From positions 1-41,596 of the forward strand of contig NZ_KZ626914.1 in NCBI RefSeq assembly GCF_002911015.1: DNA of 41,596 bases. Reading direction: 5' to 3'. Shown piece by piece: positions 30,890 to 39,313 of this stretch. Position 1 is the stretch's first letter. Each line of letters opens with the position of its first letter. The position numbers and the translations under genes are program-made. This DNA comes from Streptomyces populi (lineage in GTDB: Bacteria > Actinomycetota > Actinomycetes > Streptomycetales > Streptomycetaceae). The notes beneath the pieces are model-generated. The model was not told the origin of the DNA and did not search any database. It was given only the letters and a program-made list of their open reading frames with translations.

Positions 30890-32917
30890 ATGGACGTGAA
30901 GCGATACTTCCGTGGGCCGGTCATGTGGATCGTGCTGGCCGTCCTTGCCGTGGTCGTGTTGATGCAGGTCGTCGGTTCGTCCGGCGGCTACAAGACGGTG
31001 GACACCGGCCAGGTCGTCCAGGCGATCAATGACAACAAGGTCGAGTCAGCCAAGATCACCACTGGCGACGAGCAGGTCATCAAGGTCTCGCTGAAGGACG
31101 GCGAGAAGGTCGAGGACAGCTCGAAGATCCAGGCGAGCTACATCGGCGACCAGGGCGTGGCCCTCGCCAACACATTGCAGGACAAGTTCCAGAACAAGCA
31201 GATCCCGGACGGCTACACCGTCTCGCCGTCCAAGCAGAACCCCTTCGTGGGCATCCTGCTGTCCCTGCTTCCCTTCGTCCTCATCGTCGTCGTGTTCCTG
31301 TTCCTGATGAACCAGATGCAGGGCGGCGGCTCCCGGGTCATGAACTTCGGGAAGTCCAAGGCGAAGCTCATCACCAAGGACACCCCGAAGACGACGTTCG
31401 CCGATGTCGCGGGCTCGGACGAGGCCGTCGAGGAGCTCCAGGAGATCAAGGAGTTCCTCCAGGAGCCGGCGAAGTTCCAGGCCGTCGGCGCGAAGATCCC
31501 CAAGGGTGTCCTGCTGTACGGGCCTCCCGGTACGGGCAAGACGCTCCTCGCGCGCGCCGTCGCGGGCGAGGCCGGCGTTCCGTTCTACTCGATCTCCGGT
31601 TCCGACTTCGTCGAGATGTTCGTCGGTGTCGGTGCCTCCCGGGTCCGTGACCTGTTCGAGCAGGCCAAGGCGAACGCCCCGGCGATCGTCTTCGTCGACG
31701 AGATCGACGCGGTCGGCCGCCACCGCGGCGCCGGCCTCGGCGGCGGTCACGACGAGCGCGAGCAGACCCTCAACCAGCTGCTCGTCGAGATGGACGGCTT
31801 CGACGTGAAGGGCGGCGTCATCCTGATCGCCGCCACGAACCGGCCCGACATCCTCGACCCGGCCCTCCTGCGCCCCGGCCGTTTCGACCGGCAGATCGCG
31901 GTCGACCGTCCGGACATGCAGGGCCGTCTGGAGATCCTCAAGGTCCACCAGAAGGGCAAGCCGGTCGCCCCGAACGTCGACCTGTCCGCGGTGGCCCGCC
32001 GGACCCCCGGCTTCACCGGTGCCGACCTGGCGAACGTGCTGAACGAAGCGGCGCTGCTCACGGCGCGCAGCAACCAGAAGCTGATCGACAACGGCATGCT
32101 GGACGAGGCGATCGACCGTGTGGTCGCGGGCCCGCAGAAGCGGACCCGGATCATGTCGGACAAGGAGAAGAAGATCACCGCGTACCACGAGGGCGGACAC
32201 GCCCTGGTCGCGGCGGCTTCCCCGAACTCCGACCCGGTCCACAAGATCACGATCCTGTCGCGCGGCCGTGCCCTCGGCTACACGATGGTCCTGCCGGACG
32301 AGGACAAGTACTCCACCACGCGCAACGAGATGCTGGACCAGCTCGCGTACATGCTGGGCGGCCGCGCGGCCGAGGAACTCGTCTTCCACGACCCGACCAC
32401 CGGTGCCGCGAACGACATCGAGAAGGCCACGGCCACCGCCCGCGCGATGGTCACGCAGTACGGCATGACCGAGCGTCTCGGCGCGATCAAGTTCGGCGGC
32501 GACAACACCGAGCCCTTCCTGGGCCGGGAGATGTCGCACCCGCGCGACTACTCGGAAGAGGTCGCCGCGCTTGTCGACGAAGAGGTCAAGAAGCTCATCG
32601 AGAACGCGCACAACGAGGCCTGGGAGATCCTGGTCGAGAACCGCGACGTCCTCGACCAGCTCGTGCTCCAGCTGCTGGAGAAGGAGACGCTGAGCAAGGA
32701 GCAGATCGCCGAGATCTTCGCTCCCATCGTGAAGCGCCCGGCCCGCCCCGCGTGGACCGGCTCCTCCCGCCGCACGCCGTCCACCCGCCCGCCGGTGCTC
32801 TCCCCCAAGGAGCTGTCGCTGACGAACGGGGCGAACGGCTCGACGGCTTCCATCGCCACCGCGACGGAGTCCGTCCCGGCCACGGAGACGGCCTCCGAGG
32901 ACCGCACCGACAGCTGA
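30890..32917 (+). CDS. ftsH: ATP-dependent zinc metalloprotease FtsH
   Basis: A 675-residue membrane-anchored AAA+ protease that degrades misfolded membrane and selected cytosolic proteins. In order: the first transmembrane helix (VMWIVLAVLAVVVLMQVVG), an extracytoplasmic loop, the second helix (LLSLLPFVLIVVVFLFLM), Walker A GPPGTGKT, Walker B VFVDEIDAVG, the second region of homology (TNRPDILDPALLRPGRFDRQ), the zinc site AYHEGGHALVAA, and a Ser/Thr/Pro-rich C-terminal tail of ~60 residues. The start (MDVKRYFRGPVMW) is chosen by family agreement; the frame also offers an ATG at 30854, and neither has a close Shine-Dalgarno (GGAGGG lies at about 30860, 25 bases before). Confidence 0.96.
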   Translation: MDVKRYFRGPVMWIVLAVLAVVVLMQVVGSSGGYKTVDTGQVVQAINDNKVESAKITTGDEQVIKVSLKDGEKVEDSSKIQASYIGDQGVALANTLQDKFQNKQIPDGYTVSPSKQNPFVGILLSLLPFVLIVVVFLFLMNQMQGGGSRVMNFGKSKAKLITKDTPKTTFADVAGSDEAVEELQEIKEFLQEPAKFQAVGAKIPKGVLLYGPPGTGKTLLARAVAGEAGVPFYSISGSDFVEMFVGVGASRVRDLFEQAKANAPAIVFVDEIDAVGRHRGAGLGGGHDEREQTLNQLLVEMDGFDVKGGVILIAATNRPDILDPALLRPGRFDRQIAVDRPDMQGRLEILKVHQKGKPVAPNVDLSAVARRTPGFTGADLANVLNEAALLTARSNQKLIDNGMLDEAIDRVVAGPQKRTRIMSDKEKKITAYHEGGHALVAAASPNSDPVHKITILSRGRALGYTMVLPDEDKYSTTRNEMLDQLAYMLGGRAAEELVFHDPTTGAANDIEKATATARAMVTQYGMTERLGAIKFGGDNTEPFLGREMSHPRDYSEEVAALVDEEVKKLIENAHNEAWEILVENRDVLDQLVLQLLEKETLSKEQIAEIFAPIVKRPARPAWTGSSRRTPSTRPPVLSPKELSLTNGANGSTASIATATESVPATETASEDRTDS

Positions 32918-32957
32918 GTCCGCTCGGCTCCGGGCGGCCTCACCAGGCCCGGAATGG

Positions 32958-32999
32958 ATGCCGCGCCTCCCAGGTTCTAGCCTGGGGGCGCGGCATTTT
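32958..32999 (+). terminator. ftsH rho-independent terminator
   Basis: ATGCCGCGCCTCCCAGG pairs with CCTGGGGGCGCGGCAT (16 pairs, one bulge) around TTCTAG and is followed by TTTT. It is the best canonical terminator in the window. Confidence 0.88.
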
Positions 33000-33061
33000 C
33001 GTGTGCCCGCACCTTTTGGACGCGTCGAGGCACGCGCAGGCTCCACAGGAACGAGGACCAG

Positions 33062-33667
33062 ATGACCGACCCCGTGACGCTGGACGGCGAGGCCGCGATC
33101 GGCGAGTTCGACGAGAAGCGCGCCGAGAACGCCGTACGGGAGCTCCTGCTCGCGGTCGGAGAGGACCCGGACCGCGAGGGTTTGCAGGAGACGCCGGCGC
33201 GGGTCGCGAGGGCGTACAAGGAGATATTCGCGGGCCTGCGGCAGCGGGCCGAGGACGTGCTGACGACCACGTTCGACCTGGGCCACGACGAGATGGTCCT
33301 GGTGAAGGACATCGAGGTCTTCAGTACGTGCGAACACCATCTGGTCCCGTTCAGGGGCGTGGCGCACGTCGGCTACATCCCGTCCACCAGTGGCAAGATC
33401 ACCGGCCTGTCCAAGCTGGCGCGTCTCGTCGACGTCTACGCCCGGCGTCCTCAGGTCCAGGAGCGGCTGACGACACAGATCGCCGACTCCCTGATGGAGA
33501 TCCTGGAGCCGCGCGGTGTGATCGTGGTCGTCGAGTGCGAGCACATGTGCATGTCCATGCGCGGGATCCGCAAGCCCGGCGCGAAGACCATCACGTCGGC
33601 GGTGCGCGGCCAGCTGCGGGACGCGGCGACCCGCAACGAGGCGATGAGCCTCGTCATGGCCCGCTAG
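33062..33667 (+). CDS. folE: GTP cyclohydrolase I
   Basis: A 201-residue enzyme forming 7,8-dihydroneopterin triphosphate from GTP, the first step of folate synthesis. The zinc ligands are visible in STCEHHLVPF and in CEHMCMSMRG, and GKITGLSKLARLVDVYARRPQVQERL is the family core. The ATG has GAGGA 5 bases upstream. It is a single gene downstream of ftsH, convergent on the other fol genes. Confidence 0.96.
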   Translation: MTDPVTLDGEAAIGEFDEKRAENAVRELLLAVGEDPDREGLQETPARVARAYKEIFAGLRQRAEDVLTTTFDLGHDEMVLVKDIEVFSTCEHHLVPFRGVAHVGYIPSTSGKITGLSKLARLVDVYARRPQVQERLTTQIADSLMEILEPRGVIVVVECEHMCMSMRGIRKPGAKTITSAVRGQLRDAATRNEAMSLVMAR

Positions 33668-33673
33668 ACCTCG

Positions 33674-33705
33674 CGGTCTCACCCGGACCGGTCCGGGTGA
33701 GACCG
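33674..33705. terminator. Perfect 32-bp palindrome between folE and DUF3180 gene
   Basis: CGGTCTCACCCGGACC joined directly to its exact complement, with no loop bases. It lies in the 65-bp convergent gap and would terminate both directions. Confidence 0.82.
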
Positions 33706-33732
33706 GCAGGGACTGCGCGCCCCGGTGCCGGG

Positions 33733-34221
33733 CTACGCCACCGGGGCCGTTCCGCCGTGGTGCTCGTCGTCGTCCTCCGGGAGCTTGCAGACGCGTTCCA
33801 GGAAGAAGGCGGCCGCTATCACGCCGATTCCGGCGAGGACGGAGAAGCCGGCGTAGATGGCCTGGTCGCGGCGGGCGGGAACCTCCAGGGACTCCAGGAG
33901 GAAGACGCCGGTGCCGCCGTACATCCCCGCCACCAGGGCGGCCACCAGGGCGCTCGCCTGGCCGAAGACGACCGCGCGGGCGGCCATCAGCGGATCGACG
34001 CCCTTGGCGCCGGGGCGGCGCTCGCGCTGGGCCTTGAGGCGGGAGCGCAGCGACAGGGCCGTCGCGAGGAGGACGATCGCGATCAGGGCGAGGACGATGG
34101 GGGCGGCCAGCGGGACCCGGGGCAGCGTGCCCACCGCGTTCCACAGGCGGGCGCCCGCCCAGGACAGCACTCCGGCCACCACGAACACGGCAGCCAGTGT
34201 CCTGATCCGCAGCTCTTTCAC
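33733..34221 (-). CDS. DUF3180 membrane protein
   Basis: A 162-residue protein with four predicted transmembrane segments (TLAAVFVVAGVLSWAGARL; APIVLALIAIVLLATALSL; FGQASALVAALVAGMYGGTG; FSVLAGIGVIAAAFFLERV) and an acidic His-containing tail. DUF3180 is confined to actinobacteria and usually follows folK, as here (73 bases downstream). The function is unknown; the linkage suggests a role in folate or pterin handling, or merely transcriptional hitch-hiking. The GTG start has AAGGGG 5 bases upstream. Confidence 0.88.
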   Translation of the reverse strand: MKELRIRTLAAVFVVAGVLSWAGARLWNAVGTLPRVPLAAPIVLALIAIVLLATALSLRSRLKAQRERRPGAKGVDPLMAARAVVFGQASALVAALVAGMYGGTGVFLLESLEVPARRDQAIYAGFSVLAGIGVIAAAFFLERVCKLPEDDDEHHGGTAPVA

Positions 34222-34294
34222 GTTGCCCCTTCGGTAGCCCGCCTGCGGCCGGGGCCCGTGCCGGGCCGGCCTGTGGTCGTCTTGACCTTAACGA

Positions 34295-34906
34295 CTACTC
34301 GGGCAGCCGGAGTTCCAGGTCGGCGCGGGCCGCGACACCGTCGCGGGTGACGGTGCCGAGGAGCTGGGCGACGGAGCCGTGGCCGGGGAGCTGCGCCTCG
34401 GGATCCACGTCGTACCAGGGGGCGAGGACGAAGGCCCGCTCGTGGGCGCGCGGGTGAGGGAGGGTCAGCACCGGGTCGTCGGAGACGACATCGGCGTACG
34501 CCACGATGTCCACGTCGATCGTGCGCGGGCCCCAGCGCTCGTCCCGCACCCGGTGGAAGGCCTCCTCGACCGCGTGGGCGCGCTCCAGGAGCGAGGACGG
34601 CGGGAGGGTGGTCCTGAGCACGACGACGGCGTTGAAGTACGAGGGCTGACTGCCCGGTTCGACGCCCCACGGCTCGGTCTCGTAGACGGGGGAGACGGCT
34701 TTGACCCGGACGCCCGGGGTGTCCTCCAGGGCGTCGACGGCTCCCTGGAGGTTCTCCATGCGGTTGCCCAGGTTCGACCCGAGGGAGATCACCGCGCGCT
34801 TGGGGTTGCTCAGCGTCGTGTCGGCGGCGTCGACCTGCTCGACCACGGAGGCGGGCACCGGCTGTACGGTCGGGTCGCTGTGACCCTCGGTGAAGGAGGC
34901 GGTCAT
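34295..34906 (-). CDS. folK: 2-amino-4-hydroxy-6-hydroxymethyldihydropteridine pyrophosphokinase
   Basis: A 203-residue HPPK that transfers pyrophosphate from ATP to hydroxymethyl-dihydropterin. The core is VISLGSNLGNRMENLQ, then VSPVYETEPWG, FNAVVVLRTTLPP, and the DVDIVAYADVV and LPHPRAHERAFVLAPW segments, which carry the metal Asp pair and the HPPK signature. About 37 extra N-terminal residues precede the fold. It overlaps folB by ATGA, indicating translational coupling. Confidence 0.95.
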   Translation of the reverse strand: MTASFTEGHSDPTVQPVPASVVEQVDAADTTLSNPKRAVISLGSNLGNRMENLQGAVDALEDTPGVRVKAVSPVYETEPWGVEPGSQPSYFNAVVVLRTTLPPSSLLERAHAVEEAFHRVRDERWGPRTIDVDIVAYADVVSDDPVLTLPHPRAHERAFVLAPWYDVDPEAQLPGHGSVAQLLGTVTRDGVAARADLELRLPE

Positions 34907-35262
34907 ACTCGGCTCCGGATGATCGTGACGGTCACGTCGTCGAAGGGGACCGTGATGGGTGCGTCCGGTTTGTGGACGCAGACCTCGACCTCCTGGACCC
35001 CGTCGTGCTTGAGACACGTCTGGGCGATGCGCTCGGCGAGCGTCTCGATGAGGTCGACCGGCTCGCCCTCGACCACGGCGACGACCTCTTCCGCCACGAT
35101 GCCGTAGTGCACGGTCTTCGCCAGGTCGTCGTCGGCCGCGGCCGGCCGGGTGTCCAGGCCCAGCGTCAGGTCCACGATGAAGGTCTGGCCCTCCTCGCGC
35201 TCCTTCTGGAAGACGCCGTGGTGCCCGCGGGCCTTGAGGCCGCGCAGCGCGACACGATCCAC
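34903..35262 (-). CDS. folB: Dihydroneopterin aldolase
   Basis: A 119-residue protein of the FolB tunnel fold. DRVALRGLKARGHHGVFQKEREEGQTFIVDL carries the conserved Glu/His active-site region and the C-terminal VCVHKPDAPI holds the catalytic Lys. The start is the GTG at 35262 because AGGAG lies 8 bases upstream; the GTG at 35271 touches that site. TAGATT at 35339-35334 (minus strand) could be a -10 box about 70 bases upstream. Confidence 0.95.
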   Translation of the reverse strand: MDRVALRGLKARGHHGVFQKEREEGQTFIVDLTLGLDTRPAAADDDLAKTVHYGIVAEEVVAVVEGEPVDLIETLAERIAQTCLKHDGVQEVEVCVHKPDAPITVPFDDVTVTIIRSRV

Positions 35263-35407
35263 GCGAATCACTCCTGCAATCGTCGGTGAAGGCCGTCATG
35301 CGCCGGATGCGGTCGGCACACCGGCCTCGAACGAATCTACCTGCGGGCACCGACAACGCTCGCCCGCGGGGACGGACGCCCCGGCGAAGGCCACGAGACT
35401 TCACCGG

Positions 35408-35427
35408 GCGTTCCCCCCGGGGAACGC
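35408..35427. terminator. Hairpin between the NTF2-like gene and folB
   Basis: GCGTTCCCC CC GGGGAACGC: 9-bp arms with a 2-base loop in the 249-bp gap, splitting the fol series into folP-NTF2 and folB-folK-DUF3180. Confidence 0.55.
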
Positions 35428-35511
35428 GGCGGATCACGAGCCGGTAGCGCCGCCCCTACCCCGGACCGGCGATTCCAATCACCTTTTGCTCCCCGAGGGT
35501 CACGCGCCCGC

Positions 35512-36006
35512 TCAGCCGGCGGTGTCCTCGTCCTCCTCCTCGTCGGACTCGGCCAGTACGGGGGAGGCGTGGTGGGACCAGAGCTTCCAGCCGTCGGCGG
35601 TACGGCGGAACACGTTGGTGGCGACGACCAGCTGGCCGACGAGCGGGCCGAGCTCGTTGCCGTCGTCGGGGGCGGGGCCGCCGCTGAGGATGTTCTCGGT
35701 GCAGGTCACCAGGGCCGTGTCGCCGGACACGCTGACGCGCACGTCGGTGAGGAAGAACTGGATGTACTCCGTGTTCGCCATGATCAGCGCGTACGAGCGG
35801 AGCACCTCGCCGCGGCCGCTCAGGACGGGCCAGCCGGGGTGGACGCAGGAGATGACCGCGCCCTCGCCCTCGAAGTCGTCGTCGGACGTGTCCAGCGGGA
35901 CCAGCCACAGCGAGGACAGTTCCTCGAAGTCCCCCCGTTCCATCGCCTCGTAGTACGCCGTGTTGGCGAGTTCGACCTGCTCGACGTCGGTCCGAGGTGT
36001 GCTCAC
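35512..36006 (-). CDS. NTF2/SnoaL-like protein in the fol locus
   Basis: A 164-residue cone-shaped NTF2-like protein. It starts with the helix ELANTAYYEAMERGDFEELSSLW and has FFLTDVRVSVSGDTALVTCTENI and VFRRTADGWKLWSHHASPV as the curved sheet. It ends in an acidic tail (SDEEEDEDTAG). The GTG start overlaps the folP stop by 4 bases (GTGA), so it is coupled to folP. This gene is regularly found between folP and folB in Streptomyces, yet no folate step is assigned to it. Family members bind small ligands or catalyse isomerisations. Confidence 0.88.
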   Translation of the reverse strand: MSTPRTDVEQVELANTAYYEAMERGDFEELSSLWLVPLDTSDDDFEGEGAVISCVHPGWPVLSGRGEVLRSYALIMANTEYIQFFLTDVRVSVSGDTALVTCTENILSGGPAPDDGNELGPLVGQLVVATNVFRRTADGWKLWSHHASPVLAESDEEEDEDTAG

Positions 36007-36863
36007 CGGGCACCCTCGACGGCGCGGGCGACCCGTACGGCGTCGGCCGTGGCCCGTACCTCGTGCACGCGGACCGCCCAGGCGCCCTGCTGGGCGGCTA
36101 TCGCCGAGACGGCGGCGGTGGCGGCGTCCCGCTCGCGCGCGGGGGGCGGGGCGCCCTCGGGGCCGGCCAGGACGCGGCCGAGGAAACGCTTGCGGGAGGC
36201 GGCGACCAGCAGGGGGTGGCCGAGGGCGCGGAGACGGTCGAGGTGGGCCAGGAGGGCCAGGTCGTGCTCCGGGTCCTTGGAGAAGCCGAGCCCGGGGTCG
36301 ACGACGACGCGGTCGGGGGCGATGCCGCCCGCCAGGACGGCCTCCACGCGCGCGTGGAGCTCGTCGAGGACTTCCGTGACCACGTTCTCGTACGTCCCCC
36401 GGACGTTCTCGCCGGCCAGGAAGCCGCGCCAGTGCATGACCACGAAGGGCGCGCCCGCGGCCGCCACGGCCGGGATCATCGCGGGGTCGGCGAGGCCGCC
36501 GCTGACGTCGTTGACGAGGGCTGCGCCCGCGGCGAGGGACTGTTCGGCCACGGAGGCGCGCATGGTGTCCACGGAGACGGTGACGCCCTCGGAGGCGAGG
36601 CCGCGGACGACCGGGATGACGCGCTTGAGCTCCTCGGCCTCGTCCACGCGGGTGGCTCCTGGACGGGTGGACTCGCCGCCCACGTCCACGAGGTCGGCGC
36701 CCTCGGCGACCAGGCCGAGCCCGTGCTTGACGGCGGCCGTCGTGTCGAACCAGCGGCCGCCGTCGGAGAAGGAATCGGGGGTGACGTTCACGACCCCCAT
36801 GACCGCGCAGCGGTCCCACGTCGGCAGTCCCGCGACTCGGCCGCGCCCGCGCTCGATACTCAT
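36003..36863 (-). CDS. folP: Dihydropteroate synthase
   Basis: A 286-residue TIM barrel joining p-aminobenzoate to the pterin pyrophosphate; the sulfonamide target. It contains GVVNVTPDSFSDGG (loop 1), VDVGGESTRPGA (loop 2), NDVSGGLADPAM, DPGLGFSKDPEHD and a C-terminal VRVHEVRATADAVR. The ATG at 36863 follows TAGGCT by six bases and has no ribosome site, so translation is probably leaderless. It is coupled to the NTF2-like gene. Confidence 0.96.
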   Translation of the reverse strand: MSIERGRGRVAGLPTWDRCAVMGVVNVTPDSFSDGGRWFDTTAAVKHGLGLVAEGADLVDVGGESTRPGATRVDEAEELKRVIPVVRGLASEGVTVSVDTMRASVAEQSLAAGAALVNDVSGGLADPAMIPAVAAAGAPFVVMHWRGFLAGENVRGTYENVVTEVLDELHARVEAVLAGGIAPDRVVVDPGLGFSKDPEHDLALLAHLDRLRALGHPLLVAASRKRFLGRVLAGPEGAPPPARERDAATAAVSAIAAQQGAWAVRVHEVRATADAVRVARAVEGAR

Positions 36864-36869
36864 ACGTCC

Positions 36870-36875
36870 AGCCTA
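36870..36875 (-). promoter_or_regulatory. -10 box (TAGGCT) for leaderless folP transcript
   Basis: TAGGCT, the same hexamer as before padR, is followed by GGACGT and then ATG. No Shine-Dalgarno is present. A short GGGGGCTCCCCC dyad lies just upstream. Confidence 0.55.
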
Positions 36876-37284
36876 GGCCTCCTGGGGGAGCCCCCATCGC
36901 CCGTTGCCCGGTCCCGGCGCCCCGCGGCCCCGCCGCGAGGGCAGGGCCCCGACCGCCGTGGGCCGCCTCGCCGGCCTTCGACAGCGCCCCGGACCGACCA
37001 CCGGACCCGGAGCGACCCGCCGGCCCCTTCGGGAGAGCTGGCGGGGGAGCCGCCGAGGAAGCATGAGGGGGAGCAGGCGGGAGCCGGCGCCCGCCCGTGG
37101 ACCGGTCCCGCCCGGGGCTCGCGTTCCCGCCGGTCGCGGAGGTTCTGACGGCACGGGCGCGGCGTCGGCCGTTTCGCGCCGTCCGGTCTCCCTCCGTGCC
37201 GTCCGTCCCCGTGCCGTCCGCCCCCGGTCCCCTGCCCGGAGCGGCTGGGCGTTCCGGGCCAAGGTCCCGCGGGGCGGCTTCCCG
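36876..37284. other. GC-rich intergenic region without recognisable genes
   Basis: About 410 bases between folP and the mprF-like stop. All open frames are compositionally biased Arg/Pro/Gly shadows. The only regularity is a 15-bp tandem pair, GTGCCGTCCGTCCCC and GTGCCGTCCGCCCCC, at 37196-37225. No RNA gene or clear terminator is seen. Confidence 0.55.
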
Positions 37285-39114
37285 CTACGCCGCCCTGACC
37301 CCCCGCTCCGCGGCCGCGTGGGTGCAGGGACGCGGGGCCGGTGCGCGGCGGCGCAGCACCCGGGGGAGGGCCAGGTTCACGAAGCCCTCGGCCTGCATGG
37401 CGGCGAAGCCGATGCGGGGGAGGTCGCGGGAGGAGGCGTAGACCACGAAGCGCGGCTCCCAGCGCGGTTGGAACTTGGCGTTGAACTTGTACAGCGACTC
37501 GATCTGGAACCAGCGGGACAGGAACACGAGCAGTCCGCGCCAGGCGCGCAGCACGGGCCCCGCGCCGATCTTCTCGCCGCGCGCGAGCGCCGAGCGGAAC
37601 ATCGCGAAGTTGAGCGAGATCCGTTCGATGCCGAGGCGGGGGGACGCCTGGAGCGCCGCCACGATGAGGAGTTCGTTCATGCCGGGGTCGGCCGCGCGGT
37701 CGCGGCGCATGAGGTCGAGCGACACGCCGTCCGGACCCCACGGGACGAAGTGCAGGACGGCCTTCAGGTCGCCGTACGGGCCGGGCGGATCGTCGGCCTT
37801 GTGCGCCGTGGCGATCAGACAGTCGCCGTCGGACGGGTCACCGATACGGCCGAGCGCCATGGAGAAGCCGCGCTCGGTGTCGGTGCCGCGCCAGTCCTCC
37901 GCCGCGTTCCGTATCCGCTCCAGTTCGCCCTCACCGAGGTCACGGATGCGCCGTACCCGGGTTTCGTAGCCGGCGCGTTCGATGCGTTTGACCATCTGGC
38001 GCACGTTGCGCATCGCGCGCCCGGACAGGGAGAAATCCGCGACGTCCACCACCGCCTCGTCCCCGAGTTCGAGAGCGTCGAGGCCGGTCTCGCGGGTCCA
38101 CACCTCGCCGCCCGTCTCGGAGCAGCCCATGACGGCGGGCGTCCAGGAGTGTGCCCTGGCCTCGTCCATGAAGCGCTCGATCGCACCCGGCCAGGCCTCC
38201 ACGTCGCCGATGGGGTCACCGCTGGCGAGCATCACCCCGGAGACGACCCGGTAGGTGACCGCCGCCTTGCCGCTGGGCGAGAAGACGACCGCCTTGTCGC
38301 GGCGGAGCGCGAAGTGGCCGAGGGAGTCGCGGCCGCCGTGCTTGTCCAGGAGGACGCGCAGCCGGGCCTCGTCGTCCTCCGTGAGGCGGGCGGCGGGGTG
38401 TTCGGGCCGGAAGGCGAGATAGATGGTGGTGACGGCGGTGAGCCAGCCGAGCGCGCCGAGGGAGAAGGCGACGGTCCAGGACGTGGGTCCCGCGTAGTCG
38501 ACGGGGCCCTCGAAGCCGATGAGGCCGTACAGGACGTGACTGATGCGGTCGGCCAGGCTCGGGTCGCCGATCATGCGGTCCTCATGGACGCTGACGATGA
38601 CGAGTCCGAGGACGAGGGAACCGGCGCCCATGAGGACGAAGTTGGCGAGCGCGCGCCAGCGGCTGCGCGGATCGGGCAGCGCGGCGAACTCGTCGCGGTG
38701 GCGCAGCAGCGGTGCGAGCAGCGCGGCCGAGAGGACGACGCCGATCACCGAGTGGCGGTACGCGAACTGCGCGGCGGCACCCGCGGGCAGCAGCAGGACC
38801 GCGGCGCGCCACGCCCTGCGCTTGCGGCGCCGCAGCCCGTGGGCGAGCAGCAGCAGGAGCACGCCGGCGCTGAGCGAGAGCGCCGCGGCGAACGGCCCGA
38901 ACGCGCCGGGCAGCACCTCGGCCAGGGCGTGCATACGGCTGTGACGGAAGCGCGGGAAGACGCCCGCTGCGACGTCCAGGAGGCCTACGAGCGTGCAGGC
39001 CCTGGCGACCAGGGTGGGAACGGCCTCCGGGCTCGGACCGCGCAGTACGCGTCGTGTCCGGCCCGTCCGGCCTGGAACCCCACCCGACAATTCCCCATCT
39101 ACCCTGACAGACAT
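37285..39114 (-). CDS. Phosphatidylglycerol lysyltransferase (MprF-like, DUF2156)
   Basis: A 609-residue protein. Residues ~30-260 hold about six transmembrane segments (for example LVARACTLVGLLDVAAGVFP; FGPFAAALSLSAGVLLLLLAHGL; WTVAFSLGALGWLTAVTTIYLAF), fewer than the 14 of S. aureus MprF. The C-terminal ~330 residues are the DUF2156 aminoacyl-transferase domain (FSPSGKAAVTYRVVSGVMLASGDPIGD; GCSETGGEVW; RNVRQMVKRIERAGYETRVRR; SLDLMRRD; LNELLIVAAL-like GMNELLIVAAL; ISLNFAMFRSAL). It attaches a tRNA-borne amino acid, typically lysine, to phosphatidylglycerol, reducing surface charge and protecting against cationic peptides and acid. Unlike mycobacterial LysX it has no fused lysyl-tRNA synthetase. 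It diverges from an exported esterase gene. Confidence 0.9.
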   Translation of the reverse strand: MSVRVDGELSGGVPGRTGRTRRVLRGPSPEAVPTLVARACTLVGLLDVAAGVFPRFRHSRMHALAEVLPGAFGPFAAALSLSAGVLLLLLAHGLRRRKRRAWRAAVLLLPAGAAAQFAYRHSVIGVVLSAALLAPLLRHRDEFAALPDPRSRWRALANFVLMGAGSLVLGLVIVSVHEDRMIGDPSLADRISHVLYGLIGFEGPVDYAGPTSWTVAFSLGALGWLTAVTTIYLAFRPEHPAARLTEDDEARLRVLLDKHGGRDSLGHFALRRDKAVVFSPSGKAAVTYRVVSGVMLASGDPIGDVEAWPGAIERFMDEARAHSWTPAVMGCSETGGEVWTRETGLDALELGDEAVVDVADFSLSGRAMRNVRQMVKRIERAGYETRVRRIRDLGEGELERIRNAAEDWRGTDTERGFSMALGRIGDPSDGDCLIATAHKADDPPGPYGDLKAVLHFVPWGPDGVSLDLMRRDRAADPGMNELLIVAALQASPRLGIERISLNFAMFRSALARGEKIGAGPVLRAWRGLLVFLSRWFQIESLYKFNAKFQPRWEPRFVVYASSRDLPRIGFAAMQAEGFVNLALPRVLRRRAPAPRPCTHAAAERGVRAA

Positions 39115-39313
39115 CGCATCCCGTGGTTCCGCGAGAGACCTTGAATCCGGTGCCATTCAGGCATCCGGCGACATTGCGCCCTCTAGGACGGTGTCTTGAG
39201 GGGACAGGTTCACTCCCTTCCGGAAAGCCGGTTCAAAAGGCAAGGAAAGTCCAGGGCAAGGACTCGCCAATGCGCGGGACGGACCCGGACGGAAAGCGCA
39301 GGCGGAGCAGTCC

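Noticed and set aside
31046..34144. A 1032-codon minus-strand frame over ftsH and folE
   Set aside because: Shadow of two conserved housekeeping genes; no domain or plausible start.
36904..39144. A 746-codon open frame on the plus strand opposite the mprF-like gene
   Set aside because: It is the antisense shadow of a gene with clear transmembrane and DUF2156 motifs; its protein is Arg/Gly/His-biased and matches no family.
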